In this document: positions 44,981 through 56,880 of the stretch, piece after piece
Position numbering within the stretch: position 1 is the first letter of the stretch
Layout of the letters: every line of letters begins with the position of its first letter
Assembly: GCA_903813345.2 (NCBI GenBank)
Contig: CAIIXF020000006.1
Span: forward strand, 13,272,348 to 13,336,347
Length of the DNA: 64,000 bases
DNA from: Owenia fusiformis
Lineage: Eukaryota > Annelida > Polychaeta > Sabellida > Oweniidae
Direction: 5' to 3'
Translations under genes and position numbers: made by a program
The notes under the pieces: model-generated
Told to the model about the DNA's origin: nothing
Seen by the model: only the letters and a program-made list of their open reading frames with translations
The model's database searches: none

Positions 44981-45074
44981 CATCCTCCGTATGCAGGGCT
45001 CCAAAATCAAGAATAACTTCTTTATTTTTAAGGAAGAAGGAAGTACGGATTCTGGACACATGCTGAGAAGGATG
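44981..45074. mobile_element. 94 bp MITE, CATCCTCCG termini, 9 bp target duplication, copy 2
   Basis: Begins CATCCTCCGTATGCAGGGCT and ends with TACGGATTCTGGAC and AAGGATG, matching the element at 34694-34932 with a shorter middle. CTCTTCTGT (44972-44980) and CTCTACTGT (45075-45083) are a 9 bp duplication with one mismatch. Confidence 0.75.
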
Positions 45075-45106
45075 CTCTACTGTAGGTAGCACGTTTGACT
45101 AATAAA

Positions 45107-46101
45107 CTAGATGCGAGAAAAAACAATCTTGATTTACGTCATTAAATATTTACCCTGCGTGCAGAGTCTTGTCATAAACTACCCTCTGCCTAGTATAGAC
45201 TATATTAGTTTAGCAGCCCTGCCCCCACGGCCGATGCCCATGATGCCTCAGGTCATAACTCATTTTACACCTGGAAGGAATACGTGCTAAATGCATAATG
45301 CACAATAATTGTGTGATTACGTCAGAGAAAATGACCATATAGAAAGTTTTTAAGAAGCAAATTGGAGGGACTGCAATGGGGTATTAATAAATATTTAAAA
45401 TTCTGTCAGTGGTGTCATATTTGAAATCTACATGTTAAAGTACATCTAAAAGTGAAGCTTATAGTGAAACTTATTACAAGTGACCTTTTACTCATAAACC
45501 ATTCAAAACACAACTCTCTTATGAACACAACTCTGTAAAGAATACCTCTTTGTTATGAACCTTCTTAATGAATATCTACCTGTAGTGAACATCTCATTAA
45601 AAATACCTACTATTACATATTAAACACCTTGGACACCAAATCAAAAATGAATGCCTTAATCTCTCTAATAAACACATATTGAAATTACTCAGATGCGAGT
45701 ATGTGGTTACCAGTTTCGCCACCAGGTGGCTGATTCGGGGGAAATAACATGGCAGGGTATTACAAAATTCCTTTAAACTTGAATATTCATCAGTTTTAGT
45801 GGTTCACTTTTCATATTACCCTTATGTATGTGATAGTTATACAAATTAAAATATGTCCTGCGAGAGAAAATATTATCTGCCCAACACAAGAAAAGATATT
45901 TCACTTTTGTGGTTTTACAACATGGGGTCTATGGGGAATCTTCCCGACCTAAAAGGCACATTTTCGAAGAAAAATTAATTTTCATAGGTGATAAACTCTT
46001 TTCAAAACCACATTTCTAGATGTAATTTTACATGTAGATTCCAAATATGACATCAATTTCTAATGAAGTAAAAAATCAAGATTATTTCTACTCGCATCTA
46101 G
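45107..46101. mobile_element. possible 1 kb TIR element, CTAGATGCGAG termini
   Basis: 45107-45145 (CTAGATGCGAGAAAAAACAA..) is the imperfect inverse of 46060-46101 over about 40 bp. A third block, AGATGCGAGTA, lies inside at 45691. No target duplication was found. It contains a copy of the TACCCTGC dispersed repeat (45151) and a degenerate AACACAACTCT tandem stretch (45490-45610). Confidence 0.55.
45151..45350 (+). repeat. dispersed repeat, TACCCTGC..AGAGTCT family, copy 1
   Basis: Shares with copies at 48354 and 60157 the block ATAAACTACCCTCTGCCTAG, GTATAGACTATATTA and TTTAGCAGCCC. Shares with copy 2 also GGAAGGAANACNTGCTAAAT and GAAAATGACCA. GCAGAG and CTCTGC can pair as a small hairpin. 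Confidence 0.65.
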
Positions 46102-46884
46102 GATATTACATTTTTATATAGACTTCCATGTAACTCACTACAAGAAACCTAGTTACAATTTTTTATTATTTCCTATGTTTTTTTATAGAATGTAAAGTGT
46201 ACACTACCTATTCCATTCAATAAAGATATCAATTATAGATATTGCTCTGATTTTATTCTGCTGTTGATATTGTCGTATTACAGAAGCGATAAAACACATT
46301 TGATAGGGATGCAGATAGAGATTGATATTGCTTGACTTTATCATTGTGTCTTGTTTCCGTGGTTTCTTATTTTCTTAAATGCAGAGGCTGTGTAGGATGG
46401 TTGGGGTAAACGTAGAGGGAATAAGGACAGCCTATTTAGCTTCATTTATTGAATTTATTATCTGATTGTTATAAAGCCCTTTACCATTCTGATCCAACAC
46501 TTTTCATGCAATTTGACCTTGAACTTTTGATCTTTCGCAGAGGTCATTCTTTATAATTGCAATAAATAATGGGTGTTTTTCTGGTTATGTAGAGAGAAAA
46601 AGTTCAAAATAAGGCGAAATATTGCTAGATCAAAGAAAGCATGAAACAGAACTTGAGTGCATTTGTAATTATTCTCCATATAAATTGTGTATGAATGCCA
46701 GAAAGTAAGGCAGTTCATGCATATTTTAGAGTAGATCTTCAAAAGCATGTAAGACTCCACTTGTGTATAAGATAATAACTCTTGTGAGATTTAATAATCA
46801 CTATATAATTCTCATTTCCAATAATGATTATCACCTTTTTATTTTAGCTCTTGTTTAAATGAACACAGTGGTAAATATTGAACT
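46102..46884. other. non-coding stretch, nothing recognised
   Basis: No gene or repeat was recognised. Confidence 0.4.
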
Positions 46885-46887
46885 TAA

Positions 46888-48316
46888 AGGCCCGGTCACA
46901 CCGCCTAAACGTTGCTGGAGCGTTCCTTGAACGTTGAAAAAAATCATCAACGCTCGTAAACGTTCACCACCGTTTAACAAAAGTTGGCATCCGTTAAAGC
47001 AACGCTGTAAACGCTCGGCCAACGCGGATGTTTCTCGAGTGGCCATCCTAACGCTCCAAAAGTTTTGAGCTGCTCAAAATATTGCGAGCGTTGAAAAAGG
47101 GACAATTTTACGCCCTGGCAAAGTTTATCACCGCTCCACCAACGCCCAGTTAAAGTTTGGCACCGCTAGACGCAAGTGCGTGGACGCTTGAATCCGCTAG
47201 ACCAACGCAGAAATCTTAAACGCTGGACCACCGCTGCTTCGCCAGCGTTGCCCGGGCGGCGATTAAACGTTGCACAAACGTTGGTGGAGCCGTTGTTAGC
47301 GTTTTATCAGCGTACATGGGGTTGTTGGAACGGTGTCGGACGTTGTCGCAGCGTTCCATGGCGGCGATGAACTTTTCTTTGGCGTTGGTATAGAGGTCGG
47401 AGCGGGACCAGAATTTGGCTATAAATACGTGGAGAAATGCACCACTGTGTAGAACACTGTGGAGACACTTGTGCATTTTACATTTGATATATATTCATGT
47501 CTGGCATTTCAATTTTTTGCATTGTAAATTCCTAAATTAAGCACTCAAAGTTTGTGATTTTGGATTTTAAAAAGGTGAATTATGCGATTTTTGTTTTTCA
47601 TTAAATGTTAATACAAATAGACTTTTAATAGAATTTTCTGTGCAGCTTGTAAAATGTTGCACTCGTCTTGGTATTATACAAAAAGTTGATGCGCGCACAG
47701 CAATGCAAAAATTTGTCATGCGTCATGATTATTACTTTGCTGTAAATGTTATTTGACATTGTTAAAGCAATTTGAACGTAAATCGGTTCCAACTAATGGA
47801 AATGCAACGATTAAATTGTGATATGTTTGTTTGAAATGATATGAGAGATTATTAAAGAAAATTGTAATGTTATTCATTCTTAATGTCATATTACATTAAT
47901 AGAAGCACTTTAGATTTAAAACATTTCTTCTTTAATCCTTGAAGGACTTTTGTTAAAGTTACAAATTCCAATAAAGATCTTTACTCTTAAACACTTCCCA
48001 CTTGAAATAATTTCCCAGTAGTCAAACACGATATGCTGCTAAACCAACGCTGCTGCTATTTATACCCCCGCCGAGGCAACGCTCTCATGCGCAGAACGCC
48101 GCTATACCAACGCTCGCATTACCGCTAAACAAACGCTAGCTACCGCTCGCAACCGCTTAACCAACGCTAAAGCAACGCCGGCTTCAGCGGTGCACCGCTA
48201 AGCCAACGCCCGTGTTTTTGTTTTTTTCCCCATTTTGTGCGCGTTGACGAGCGTTGATGAATTTTTTCAACGTTCAAGGAACGCTCCAGCAACGTCCGGG
48301 CGGTGTGACCGGGCCT
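46888..48316. mobile_element. 1.43 kb PIF/Harbinger-like element with CCAACGCT iterations
   Basis: TIRs of about 75 bp start AGGCCCGGTCACACCGCC and are over 90% identical by eye. TAA is duplicated at 46885-46887 and 48317-48319. About 500 bp inside the left end and about 270 bp inside the right end are packed with variants of AACGCT, CCAACGCT and ACCGCT on both strands. The middle (about 47480-48010) is AT-rich and unique. There is no transposase ORF; the small open frames in the arms come from the iterated composition. Confidence 0.87.
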
Positions 48317-48353
48317 TAAGCACCTGAAAACTCCCACTGAGTCATATGGCCTC

Positions 48354-48575
48354 TACCCTGCGCACAGAGTCTAGTTATAAACTACCCTCTGCCTAGTATA
48401 GACTATATTACAGTTTAGCAGCCCCGCCCCAAAGATTGGTGCCTGTGACAGCCCGGGTAATAAATCATTTCAAATCTACCACGCTGACTATTTCTCAACC
48501 AATCAGCAAAGTGGAAGGAACACATGCTAAATACGTGTTCATTATCAGAGGAAATGACCAAAGAGAAAGTAGTCT
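48354..48575 (+). repeat. dispersed repeat, TACCCTGC..AGAGTCT family, copy 2
   Basis: From ACAGTTTAGCAGCCCCGCCC to the TCTACCAC block it is identical over about 70 bp to the copy at 60157. It then continues with GGAAGGAACACATGCTAAAT, as in copy 1. It starts a few tens of bases after the Harbinger-like element. Confidence 0.7.
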
Positions 48576-50040
48576 ATAAGGATGACGAACTCTGATTTGC
48601 TCGATGAGATCAGAGATTTATTGTAAACTGAAAGAGTGAAGAGGAAGCTCTCTTTTAAGAAGTGAAGTCGAACGAATGCAAATGGCTTCATCACCAAAAC
48701 CAGTTTTATATAAGATTTTGTAGATTAGAAAGTAGCACAAGTAATCAATGGATCAATTCATTTAAGGAGGGGAAGACACGATTTTCAATGAGATTCTATA
48801 TAATCCCCGATGATAAGTTCCTGTAGTTGATTACGATATCCAGTTATATGACTTGGGGAGATTTTACTCTTACAATGGATGTTGATTTTTAAGCTTGATA
48901 AAAATAATCAAGGGCTTTGAAATCCAAGAAAATCAAACCGTTCTTTTAACAAGAAAGGGTTAATCTGATTTCTCATTTATTTAACAAGATCCCTTCAACT
49001 GCATGGCTCCAAATTATCCTTTCTATTCCTTCCTAGAAGCCTATGTGAAACGCTGTGTTTTGAGGATGTAGATTCCAAATTAAATCATTTTAGCGCATGG
49101 GATTCAATAAAAGAGGTTAAAACATTAATTCAGATTTCATACCCACTGCTATAGACTCATAGTCTGTGCAGGTTAGTTCGATGTCCTTAGATTTATTTTT
49201 GTGTCAAGTCAATGTCAAGAGCATCTTCTGCATGGATGAGATCTAAATGCCATGTCACTGTGTCTTGTCTCTCTACTTCATCCCTTGTGAGCATCTGCGT
49301 CACAAATATCCTCCACTTATCATGGTTATTCAGCATATTTTCTCTTTGGAATTTGAATGAAATGTCAGATTTTTTTGAGCTTCTATTGAAAATAAAGCAT
49401 GGACCTCGCATCTATCTATTTCATTCTTTGATGACCCCACTCTTTCATTCTGTATTTCAAAGAATAAAACATGACCGTGAATTTTTCTCAAATGAATATT
49501 CTACCCATTGGGGAGACCGCACACTACAGCAATACATGCATTAACAGATTTCTCCAGAGAATCCAGGATAAATCAACAGGATTAATGCTTGTTATGAAAT
49601 TGTGCAATTCCCTCATTTTTGGGCCTCACTTCCTGACTTAGCGACTTTACACACAATTTGAATGATTAAGCTAGTGTCAATGATACCTGATCAAAGCCAG
49701 ATTGATGCTTCTGTTATTGCCCAACTCTTCCTATAAATAACCATGTCAATTCATTACCCACAAATGAAAAATTTTCCCTGATGATGTTCATTTGCTCAAT
49801 TTCTCTCTGAAAATTTGCAAGCATTGTTCCATTTTCTGGTGTTTGTGTACTGTTTAAAATATAAACATTACATGCTTGTTTTCATTTGTTTGGTAATTTC
49901 AATCTCTATTTTGCCTATTAATGTTTCCAGTGAGATCATGCAAGCATAGGGAGTCCTTGACATTAGAAGGAGCTCAAATATTTATATTTCTCATTAAAGA
50001 AGCATTGTATTACATGGGAGGAGAACAAGCCACAGAGTGA
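48576..50040. other. non-coding stretch with a dispersed-repeat copy
   Basis: About 49300-49470 carries the dispersed repeat with TTTGAATGAAATGTCAGAT and ATTTCAAAGAATAAAACATG blocks; a partial one may lie at about 49790-49850. An open frame at 49212-49544 crosses the former and has no family motif. Nothing else was recognised. Confidence 0.4.
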
Positions 50041-50370
50041 ACTAGATAACAGCAACAACAAAGCGTAGCAAATCCCATCGACAGTCATAGCTGCCATTTT
50101 CACAAAATCAGTCAACTACTTTTTAAGCAAATATCAGAAACATAAAAATGACCACCATTTTAAAGTTTATGATGATTGTGCAATTTGTACAATTCAGTTT
50201 CAACCTCTTACAATTGCTAATAATTTTTACCAGTGCTTTAAAAATTTGAACTGTTACCTTAGAATTTACTATCATGTCCTAGAACTAATCAGATTTAGAT
50301 TTTCATAGCAAAGGGCATCACTAAAAAAAATTTAAATCCATTTAACAGTTATCTAATCAAGAAATGTGGA
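50041..50370 (+). mobile_element. partial pearl-like element with mixed parts (copy E)
   Basis: The 5' end ACTAGATAACAGCAACAACA and the damaged subterminal TCCCATCGACA (50073) resemble copies D and A-C. The following core (CTAATCAGATTTAGATTTTC, ATCACTAAAAA, TTAACAGTTA) resembles the core repeat of copy F. There is no microsatellite or 3' hairpin, so the 3' end is missing. Confidence 0.6.
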
Positions 50371-51230
50371 CATTATATTAGAGTAACCTACCTGCCTTGC
50401 AAACTGATCACAATTTAGCACCTAAGTATGTACATAATCCAAAATATTAGACTTTCTGCATGAATTGACACACAAATTAATACATCAGATAAAATAAAAA
50501 GATTAAAATTCTAGGTTAAATCCTAGAGATTTATCAACTGGTTGCCATGACTTATAGAACCAGGAACTACAGTAGGCGGGTAATGTACTTCTCTGCAGAC
50601 TGCACGTTTCCAATATATGACTGCCCTGGACACTATCAACTTGATTGACAGGTTCAGATGACTCTTACACCAGGATTTTTGGCTTCCAGTAGCTCATCTA
50701 AATCAATAAATCATTTATTCAAATCCAATAGACCGAACATACTTCCGTCTTACTTTTAGACAATTTTACAGTTTTCAATCATTCAACACATTTAAAGACT
50801 TACATACAAAAAAATTAACAGACACTATTTTTAATTTATCATGGCATGTCAATTTGAAACAAGGTTTTAACATGATAAAATGTCATCACCTGTTATTATT
50901 GCTAATGATTACAAAAGCGTAACAATTGTTACAGAATGATGTGACCAGTGAACACTGATGATGAATGCCACATAAAAATGTCACAAGTTCACTGACTTGT
51001 TGTCATGGTAACATTTCAAGTCAATGTGACTATACAATCTTAATTTACAGGATGTAAGAAATGTGAAAAATATTTTAAGACAAATAATCTGTTTCCATGG
51101 TAACGTATATTCATTACCATGGTAACTGAAACCATGTAAACACTATTTCTTAGATCAATGCAAATGGTTACAAAATATTCCAACCCCACTAATTTGTTGC
51201 TTACTTAATTACTTAATTTGGGAACTTACA
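50371..51230. other. non-coding stretch
   Basis: About 50860-50980 has a weak copy of the CACCACCTGCC family (AACAAGGTTTTAACATGATA then TGTCATCACCTG). Short ATTACCATGGTAA palindromes lie near 51090-51130. Nothing else was recognised. Confidence 0.4.
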
Positions 51231-51338
51231 ATTCAGGGAAAGACCATATCATAACGACCAGAGTGTGCCTCTTGGTAGCTGTAGTGTACAAGCAAGTTAA
51301 GAAGATACAGACATGAAAGGGAGTATGCTAAATGCAAT

Positions 51339-51409
51339 GCCCCATGCGGGAATCGAACCCGGGACCTTCTGCTTCAAAGTCTTATACTCTACCGCTGAGC
51401 TATAAGGAC
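51339..51409 (-). tRNA. tRNA-like sequence, probably SINE head or tRNA pseudogene
   Basis: On the minus strand it has an A box TAGCTCAGCGG (51392-51402) and a perfect B box GGTTCGATTCC (51349-51359), the internal RNA polymerase III promoter. The anticodon loop reads CTTTGAA, which would give a TTG (Gln) anticodon. The anticodon stem does not pair well, the acceptor stem pairs only in part, and no T-run terminator follows directly. The downstream part to about 51232 could be a SINE body. A functional tRNA gene is unlikely. Confidence 0.55.
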
Positions 51410-51419
51410 TAGCCACTAT

Positions 51420-53340
51420 AGCTGGGTTGCAGTAGCAACTTCTTATCAAGGGTCATTACAATATTTTCAATGTTATATGACTTGGTAATCTCCAATGACA
51501 AATTGCTTTCTTGGCAATCTTAACACATTATAAAGTAGGCCTTTAAATGTACTTATCACACTGACAGAATGAAAAATACTTAGATTCTTCTATAGAGTAT
51601 CACCCCTCTTAACCTTTGCAACATAAAATACCTTACATGACATTAAACAATATAATTACATGATTATACAACATTTAGCTCTTAGATATAATGGTGTTGA
51701 TGCAATAGAGGTTCTTGAATGGGGGTTGTGCTGAAACCAAGCTGTGAAGATAATGTCACTACTTGCAATAAATATTCTACTATTTCTCTCTGTTTTAAGC
51801 TAAAGAGTTGATTTTCTTAAACTTTGATACGAATGAGTATGTAATATCATGCCAGTTTGTCTTATTCCTTGTTTATTCCTTGTTTATTCCATTCTTTTCC
51901 TCCATGTTTTGCATTTCTCAACATGTACTCACGCTGGATTTTTATTTAAAGGAGGGACATATTATGTCTCTTTGAATTTATTGTCCCTAAAGGACTGATC
52001 TGATTAACTAAGCTTTAAATAATGTTTTTGTCTTTTCATATAACATGGGCAATATGATTCCTGTCTCTAACTCTAGTATGAAACTCTAAATTAGTGCCAA
52101 AAAATCTTTACAAAAGCTAATATTAAAAAGTCTACCATGAATAATTCATCCATGGCCCTGAACTGTTAAGTTGTGATTAGAGAATCACCAAAAGAATGAA
52201 GATGCTGATGTCAAAGAAATGAATTGCACTATGTAAGATTTCATTGATAAGATATTATTGCTCCAGTGGGGGCAATATATTTTATTAAGACTAACTGAAA
52301 GGAAAAATGTCTTAAGAAAAATATCTACAGTTTATGACTGTGTTTTTCTTAAGGCAAAATACATCACAGGACAACTGGACTGACAGGTTCCGAAACTCAT
52401 CGGGCATTCAGACCTGTAACTTCAGTTAAATGACCAGTCCTTGTGAAAACTAACCAGTCCAAAGCACAAAAGCATTAACATGTGAGAAATGAAAATACCA
52501 GATTTAAGAGCATTTTGGAGGAAATTTTTACTTTGAAGTTTACATTATCAATGCGCATGCGCGCAATTCTGGTTGTTTCATTTGATTGGTTGATCAACTA
52601 GAAGTCATGTGGCATCACTCGTGGCTCACAATTGGTTCTGTTTCAGTTTTTCATTTTTCTTAAATTTCAATGATTTCTCCATTACTTTTAGGGACCTTCA
52701 AAATTAATATCAGCTAAGTAAAGGTTTAAGGTTTCCACATCTACTTTTTTTTGATAATATGTCACCACAATTCAGACTGAATTTTCTGAATTCCAAATTT
52801 CACAATGTCCATGTCAAATATGGAAGTTAGTATTATATACCTGTACAAAATATTTTGATTCTAGTTTCACTTTTATTGGAGACTCATGAACTCATTACTG
52901 CATTGCACTGATAGGGTAGAAGAAAGAATATCATGCCTCACTGACTACCAACAACTTTAAAATCAAGTCAGCTAGCCAAACCTAATGACCACACAGGTAC
53001 ATGACCAAACTGTACCTAATGATGTCCATTCTTCATTTCTTCATATGCAATTTCTCATCAATCAAACATCTCAAGTGAGCGTAAAAGGTTGAGGTTTAGA
53101 ATGCAAAACAGAATAAAGTAAATACATAGAGATGAACTTGATACCTAAAATTATCAAGAAATACATGTACATATATGGAAAACTTACATTTCATTCAAAT
53201 TTTAGAGAGAAATTGCATAAAATCAACATGACACTCATGGTATTCACCCTGTGACATTCTCATAAACCAAAGATAGCTATTTAATGCTACAAAGCACTTT
53301 GCACAATTGGAAAGGTATGTACCAACAGAAAAAGTCAGAT
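51420..53340. other. non-coding stretch, little recognised
   Basis: 52311-52355 is a small hairpin (GTCTTAAGAAAAAT and inverse). A degenerate dispersed-repeat copy may lie at about 51850-51930. No gene. Confidence 0.4.
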
Positions 53341-53349
53341 GATCAAGTG

Positions 53350-53490
53350 TTCTACTTTTTCTCTCTAAAATTTGAATGACAAATTTTTGCCTAATTTAGA
53401 ATGCTGACATCATGTTTGATTTCTTTATCTTTTGCTGATTCCTCTATTTCCCACTCCTATTCATTTATATTTCAAAACATGACCACTCAG
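53350..53490 (+). repeat. dispersed repeat, TCTCTCTAAAATTTGAATG family
   Basis: Contains TTCTCTCTAAAATTTGAATG, TTGCTGATTCCTCTATTTCC and ATTTCAAAACATGACCA. Related blocks occur in the same order near 3020, 49300 and 60800. An old dispersed family, origin unknown. Confidence 0.5.
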
Positions 53491-53614
53491 TATGGTGTTT
53501 TATTTATGGGTCAGAGGTTTCATTTCCTTAGGGAGCTACAACTTCCAGAGTAAAACACTTATCAATAAATCCTTTATGTTGGTCATCATGGCACGTGCTT
53601 GGATTACATTGGAG

Positions 53615-53810
53615 ATTAATGTAAGGGATCAAAGATCAAGAACAGGAATCAATGATCAAAGATCTGGGATCAAGCACAATTCATCAGGAACAAGCATCGA
53701 GATTCTAGAAACATAGATTAAAGATATTCCTGATAAGTCAAGGAATGGTGATCAAGGATCTGAGATCAAGTATCACTGATCAAGGATCAGTGTGATCATG
53801 ATCTTGATAT
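53615..53810. repeat. GATCAAGGATC-type low-complexity repeat
   Basis: About 15 GATCA/GATCT pentamer-based units with irregular 8-14 bp spacing (GATCAAAGATC, GATCAAGGATC). Confidence 0.75.
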
Positions 53811-55491
53811 GTTCAAAACCTCTTGTCAAAAGATCATGGACTAATGAATAAACATGGGTTAATGCCAGCATCCTGGTTCTTGTTTTATGGGCATACAAAT
53901 CATCTACTCAAATACGCTTTATGACATTTCACTAATGAAAGACGGCATTTAAGTATTAGAATAGAATTTCAGTAGAGTCAAACTACAAGAAAAGGGATAA
54001 GAAAATCAGTGTCATATACATATTGGAGTGTGTTGGAGACATGCAAGATACTAAGTCCAGTAAAAAATCTGGACACCAAATATTTTAATCTAAATAACAG
54101 ACTCAATCTCCTTCTACAAAACTCATGAAACACATATTTCTAAGTATTGATGCCACATTGACCTAATTCTATATCTATATCAAATGCATGCAGTAGAATA
54201 TGCTAAACATTCTACTAACCTTCATTAGCCTAAAATATAAATAATGAATGTAATTTGTTAAGAAGAAACACAATACAAATAATTAATCTCTATTAAGAAA
54301 AAGATCCTGCTTTTGATTAGGTTAATACAAGCCGTTTAGTTCTTTGAAGCTGAACATGAAACAACTGTACCATGCATATTTTGTCATTGTAATGTCATCA
54401 AATAGAATATAAATTGAATTACTATTACTATTCCACAGTTTGTTGAATAAATGAAATGTAATATGCAAACTCACTTCTGGTACTCGAACGATAAATCAGA
54501 GACTAGAGCAGGCCAATGCCTACATTAAGGAACTTAAAATAAATACCCAAGTTTGAATTTTTGAGTCAAATATCTGATTCTCATCCTCTTAAATTTTCAA
54601 TTTCAGGATATATTATTTTCACATGATGTTGCTAAAAAATTAGGGTTAGGTACATTTTGGATTTATATCACCCGTAACAAGATAAATCAAGAGATTCTCT
54701 ACTAATTTTCAAGTAGGCTTTCTTTTATTCATTCAAGGTAAATATTCTAACAAGGAGGTAGCAGTGGGAGAGAACAATTATTCTAACATTAACAGTTTCC
54801 TTATTAGAAACTGCCAAACATATAAATGCGGTGATTATCAGAATGAGTTAACAGGGACATTCGTTGTTAAACAACAACAGCAACATTGTTTCTACTTACA
54901 TTTTATATTTGATATGAGGCATGATATATTACACTGCTTAACCTGCAATTCTTTTATTAATACTGACTTCAGAGGATCTATCCTATCACTTCGACTTAAA
55001 CTGTCACATCTAAGCTCGGCAGGCTTTCGTTAATCTTACAATACAGGAATTCAATTAGGATCGACCCATTAACATGTTCTTTCATAAATTTTCAAACCGA
55101 AGATTTCAGTTTTGAGAGCGCACATATTCTACACCGTTTTTAACAAAAATTTCATGGAAATATCCAATGTGTTTCTATATACTTTAGATTGTAGCCTTCA
55201 TACTCATTTATTTTATTCCTTGCTGATTCCATGAATTTTTACACATTCAATTACATTTTCATGACGGACACATCTTAGATAAACTGGATTTTGTTTTTGA
55301 TTAATTATTGGAAAATATGTCGAAGCTGATATATATCTGAATCTGATTAGCACAAATATTGTACAAGTCAAATAACTAAAACATTCAATGAAAGTTAGTG
55401 AACAATGATATGCCTAAATCCTGTTATACTATCTGATTTCTATTTACACTTTAAAATGTTACTACAGTACATGAACATGCATACATCACGC
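53811..55491. other. non-coding stretch, nothing recognised
   Basis: A short open frame at 54764-55033 shows no motif. 55190-55290 may be a degenerate copy of the dispersed repeat seen at 53350. Confidence 0.4.
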
Positions 55492-55687
55492 GGTACTAAC
55501 TTCGACTATTAATTTGAATTTTTGACCTACCAGATGTTTGAAAATACTGCACCGTTTTTCTTCAAACTTGTTCTATTCATATCATAAAAAATGCCTTTCT
55601 GTTGGTACATTATTCTGTTGTACAGAGTCTCTCCTTCTAGCACATCTGATAGGTCAAAAATTCAAATTAAAGGTCGAAATTAGTACC
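55492..55687. mobile_element. 196 bp MITE, GGTACTAA termini
   Basis: GGTACTAACTTCGAC at the left, continuing TTAATTTGAATTTTTGACCT, is matched inversely at the right end over about 48 bp. No clear target duplication. Confidence 0.75.
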
Positions 55688-56104
55688 ACATGTATATACC
55701 ATATACGATAATACATATGATTGACTATTATGTTATAAAACCCATGTCCCATAATTTAATAATGCATACGACGAACAATTCTGCACCAATTTTTTTTATG
55801 CACCATATTTACCCCATATGCTCAAAAGCTATAGAGTTCTAGATTTTCATTCTGAGAAATAGCCTTAATAAGATATCAAATCAATTTGTCAACTGGTTTG
55901 TCTCAAGTAAGTAAATAAAACATCACCACCATTCCCCCCCACCAAACTGACAAGTATATTGTACTTTTTAAGTACAATTAACAAAAAAACTGAGGGATAG
56001 AGAATCCAGGGACATGTTACACAATTGAATGGTCAGGGAATATTTCAATGCCAACTTGCTCGACCTTACTGCCCCCAATTATTGAAAGCTGCTCTTAAAT
56101 AATT
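55688..56104. other. non-coding stretch, nothing recognised
   Basis: No gene or repeat was recognised. Confidence 0.4.
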
Positions 56105-56880
56105 TCTCTTTGATTTGATTTGATTTGAAAACTATATTTATTCTGGGTAGCTCTATCAGTACAAAAACTGGTCTTCCTAGAGGCCCAGTAATAATTTACA
56201 ATTATTTACAATGTGTACAATAAATATAGAAACATACAAATAGATATATAGGACATATAGAACAATTTGATATATATGCATCTTCAAAGTATGCATTTAC
56301 ATGAAACATAGGGAACAACTTATAAGAGAATTACATGAATATAAGGAACAATGTCTTTAAATAATGCATTTACATGATTTTCATTTTCTGATCTGATACA
56401 CTTGTTTATATGCTTTCTTAAAAGAGTTTACAGAATCAGACTCTTTGACAGTCTTATCAAGCTTGTTCCAAAGATGTGAACCACTGTATGATATGCTTTT
56501 CTTAAATATTTCAAGTTTTGGTTTTGGTACATAAAGTGAATTTTCCACAACTGCTCTAGTGGCATAATTATGGACAGACTTTGTCTCTTTGAAACAGTTT
56601 TGAATATATGGGGGAGAGATGCATGAAATAGCCTGGTCCATTAAAATTGACTTTTCCACAAGGAATACCTCGCTGTCTTACTATAATATATTTGCTAAGG
56701 GGTTTCATGAACCAGATCAGGTCCCCTGAATAGACAATCAGAGAGAATGTCCATATTTGTGTACATAATAAGAAATTTATCACATATGCATGTGCCTGGA
56801 CCCATATTTCGTGCCGATTGCAGTGGTTCTTAAGGTAGACAGCATTGTTCAATTTTGTCACCCATTTGGGCAGTGTTATA
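56105..56880 (-). mobile_element. 5'-truncated LINE, 3' end with (AAATC)n tail
   Basis: Minus-strand order: remnant of ORF2 C-terminus, 3' UTR, an AATAAATATA signal (inverse near 56136-56146) and a short AAATCAAATC tail (56110-56127). This is the usual end of a non-LTR retrotransposon copied by target-primed reverse transcription. The 5' limit near 56880 is uncertain. Confidence 0.7.
56381..56659 (-). pseudogene. LINE ORF2 C-terminal fragment
   Basis: 92 codons including PPYIQNCFKETKSVHNYATR, SISYSGSHLWNKLDKTVKES and VNSFKKAYKQ. The order P.Y....F...VHNY.TR, then YSG..LWN.L...VK, then FK..K is the C-terminal tail of RTE/CR1-like LINE ORF2 proteins. The reading frame has no RT core. The ATG at 56659 is not a true start; it is the first Met after truncation. 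Confidence 0.7.

Noticed and set aside
47176-47476. Open frames in both directions inside the Harbinger-like element
   Set aside because: They arise from GC-rich AACGCT iterations lacking stops; no transposase motif is present.
56568-56861. 97-codon frame overlapping the LINE tail at 56.6-56.9 kb
   Set aside because: It overlaps the recognised LINE frame in another phase and has no motif of its own.
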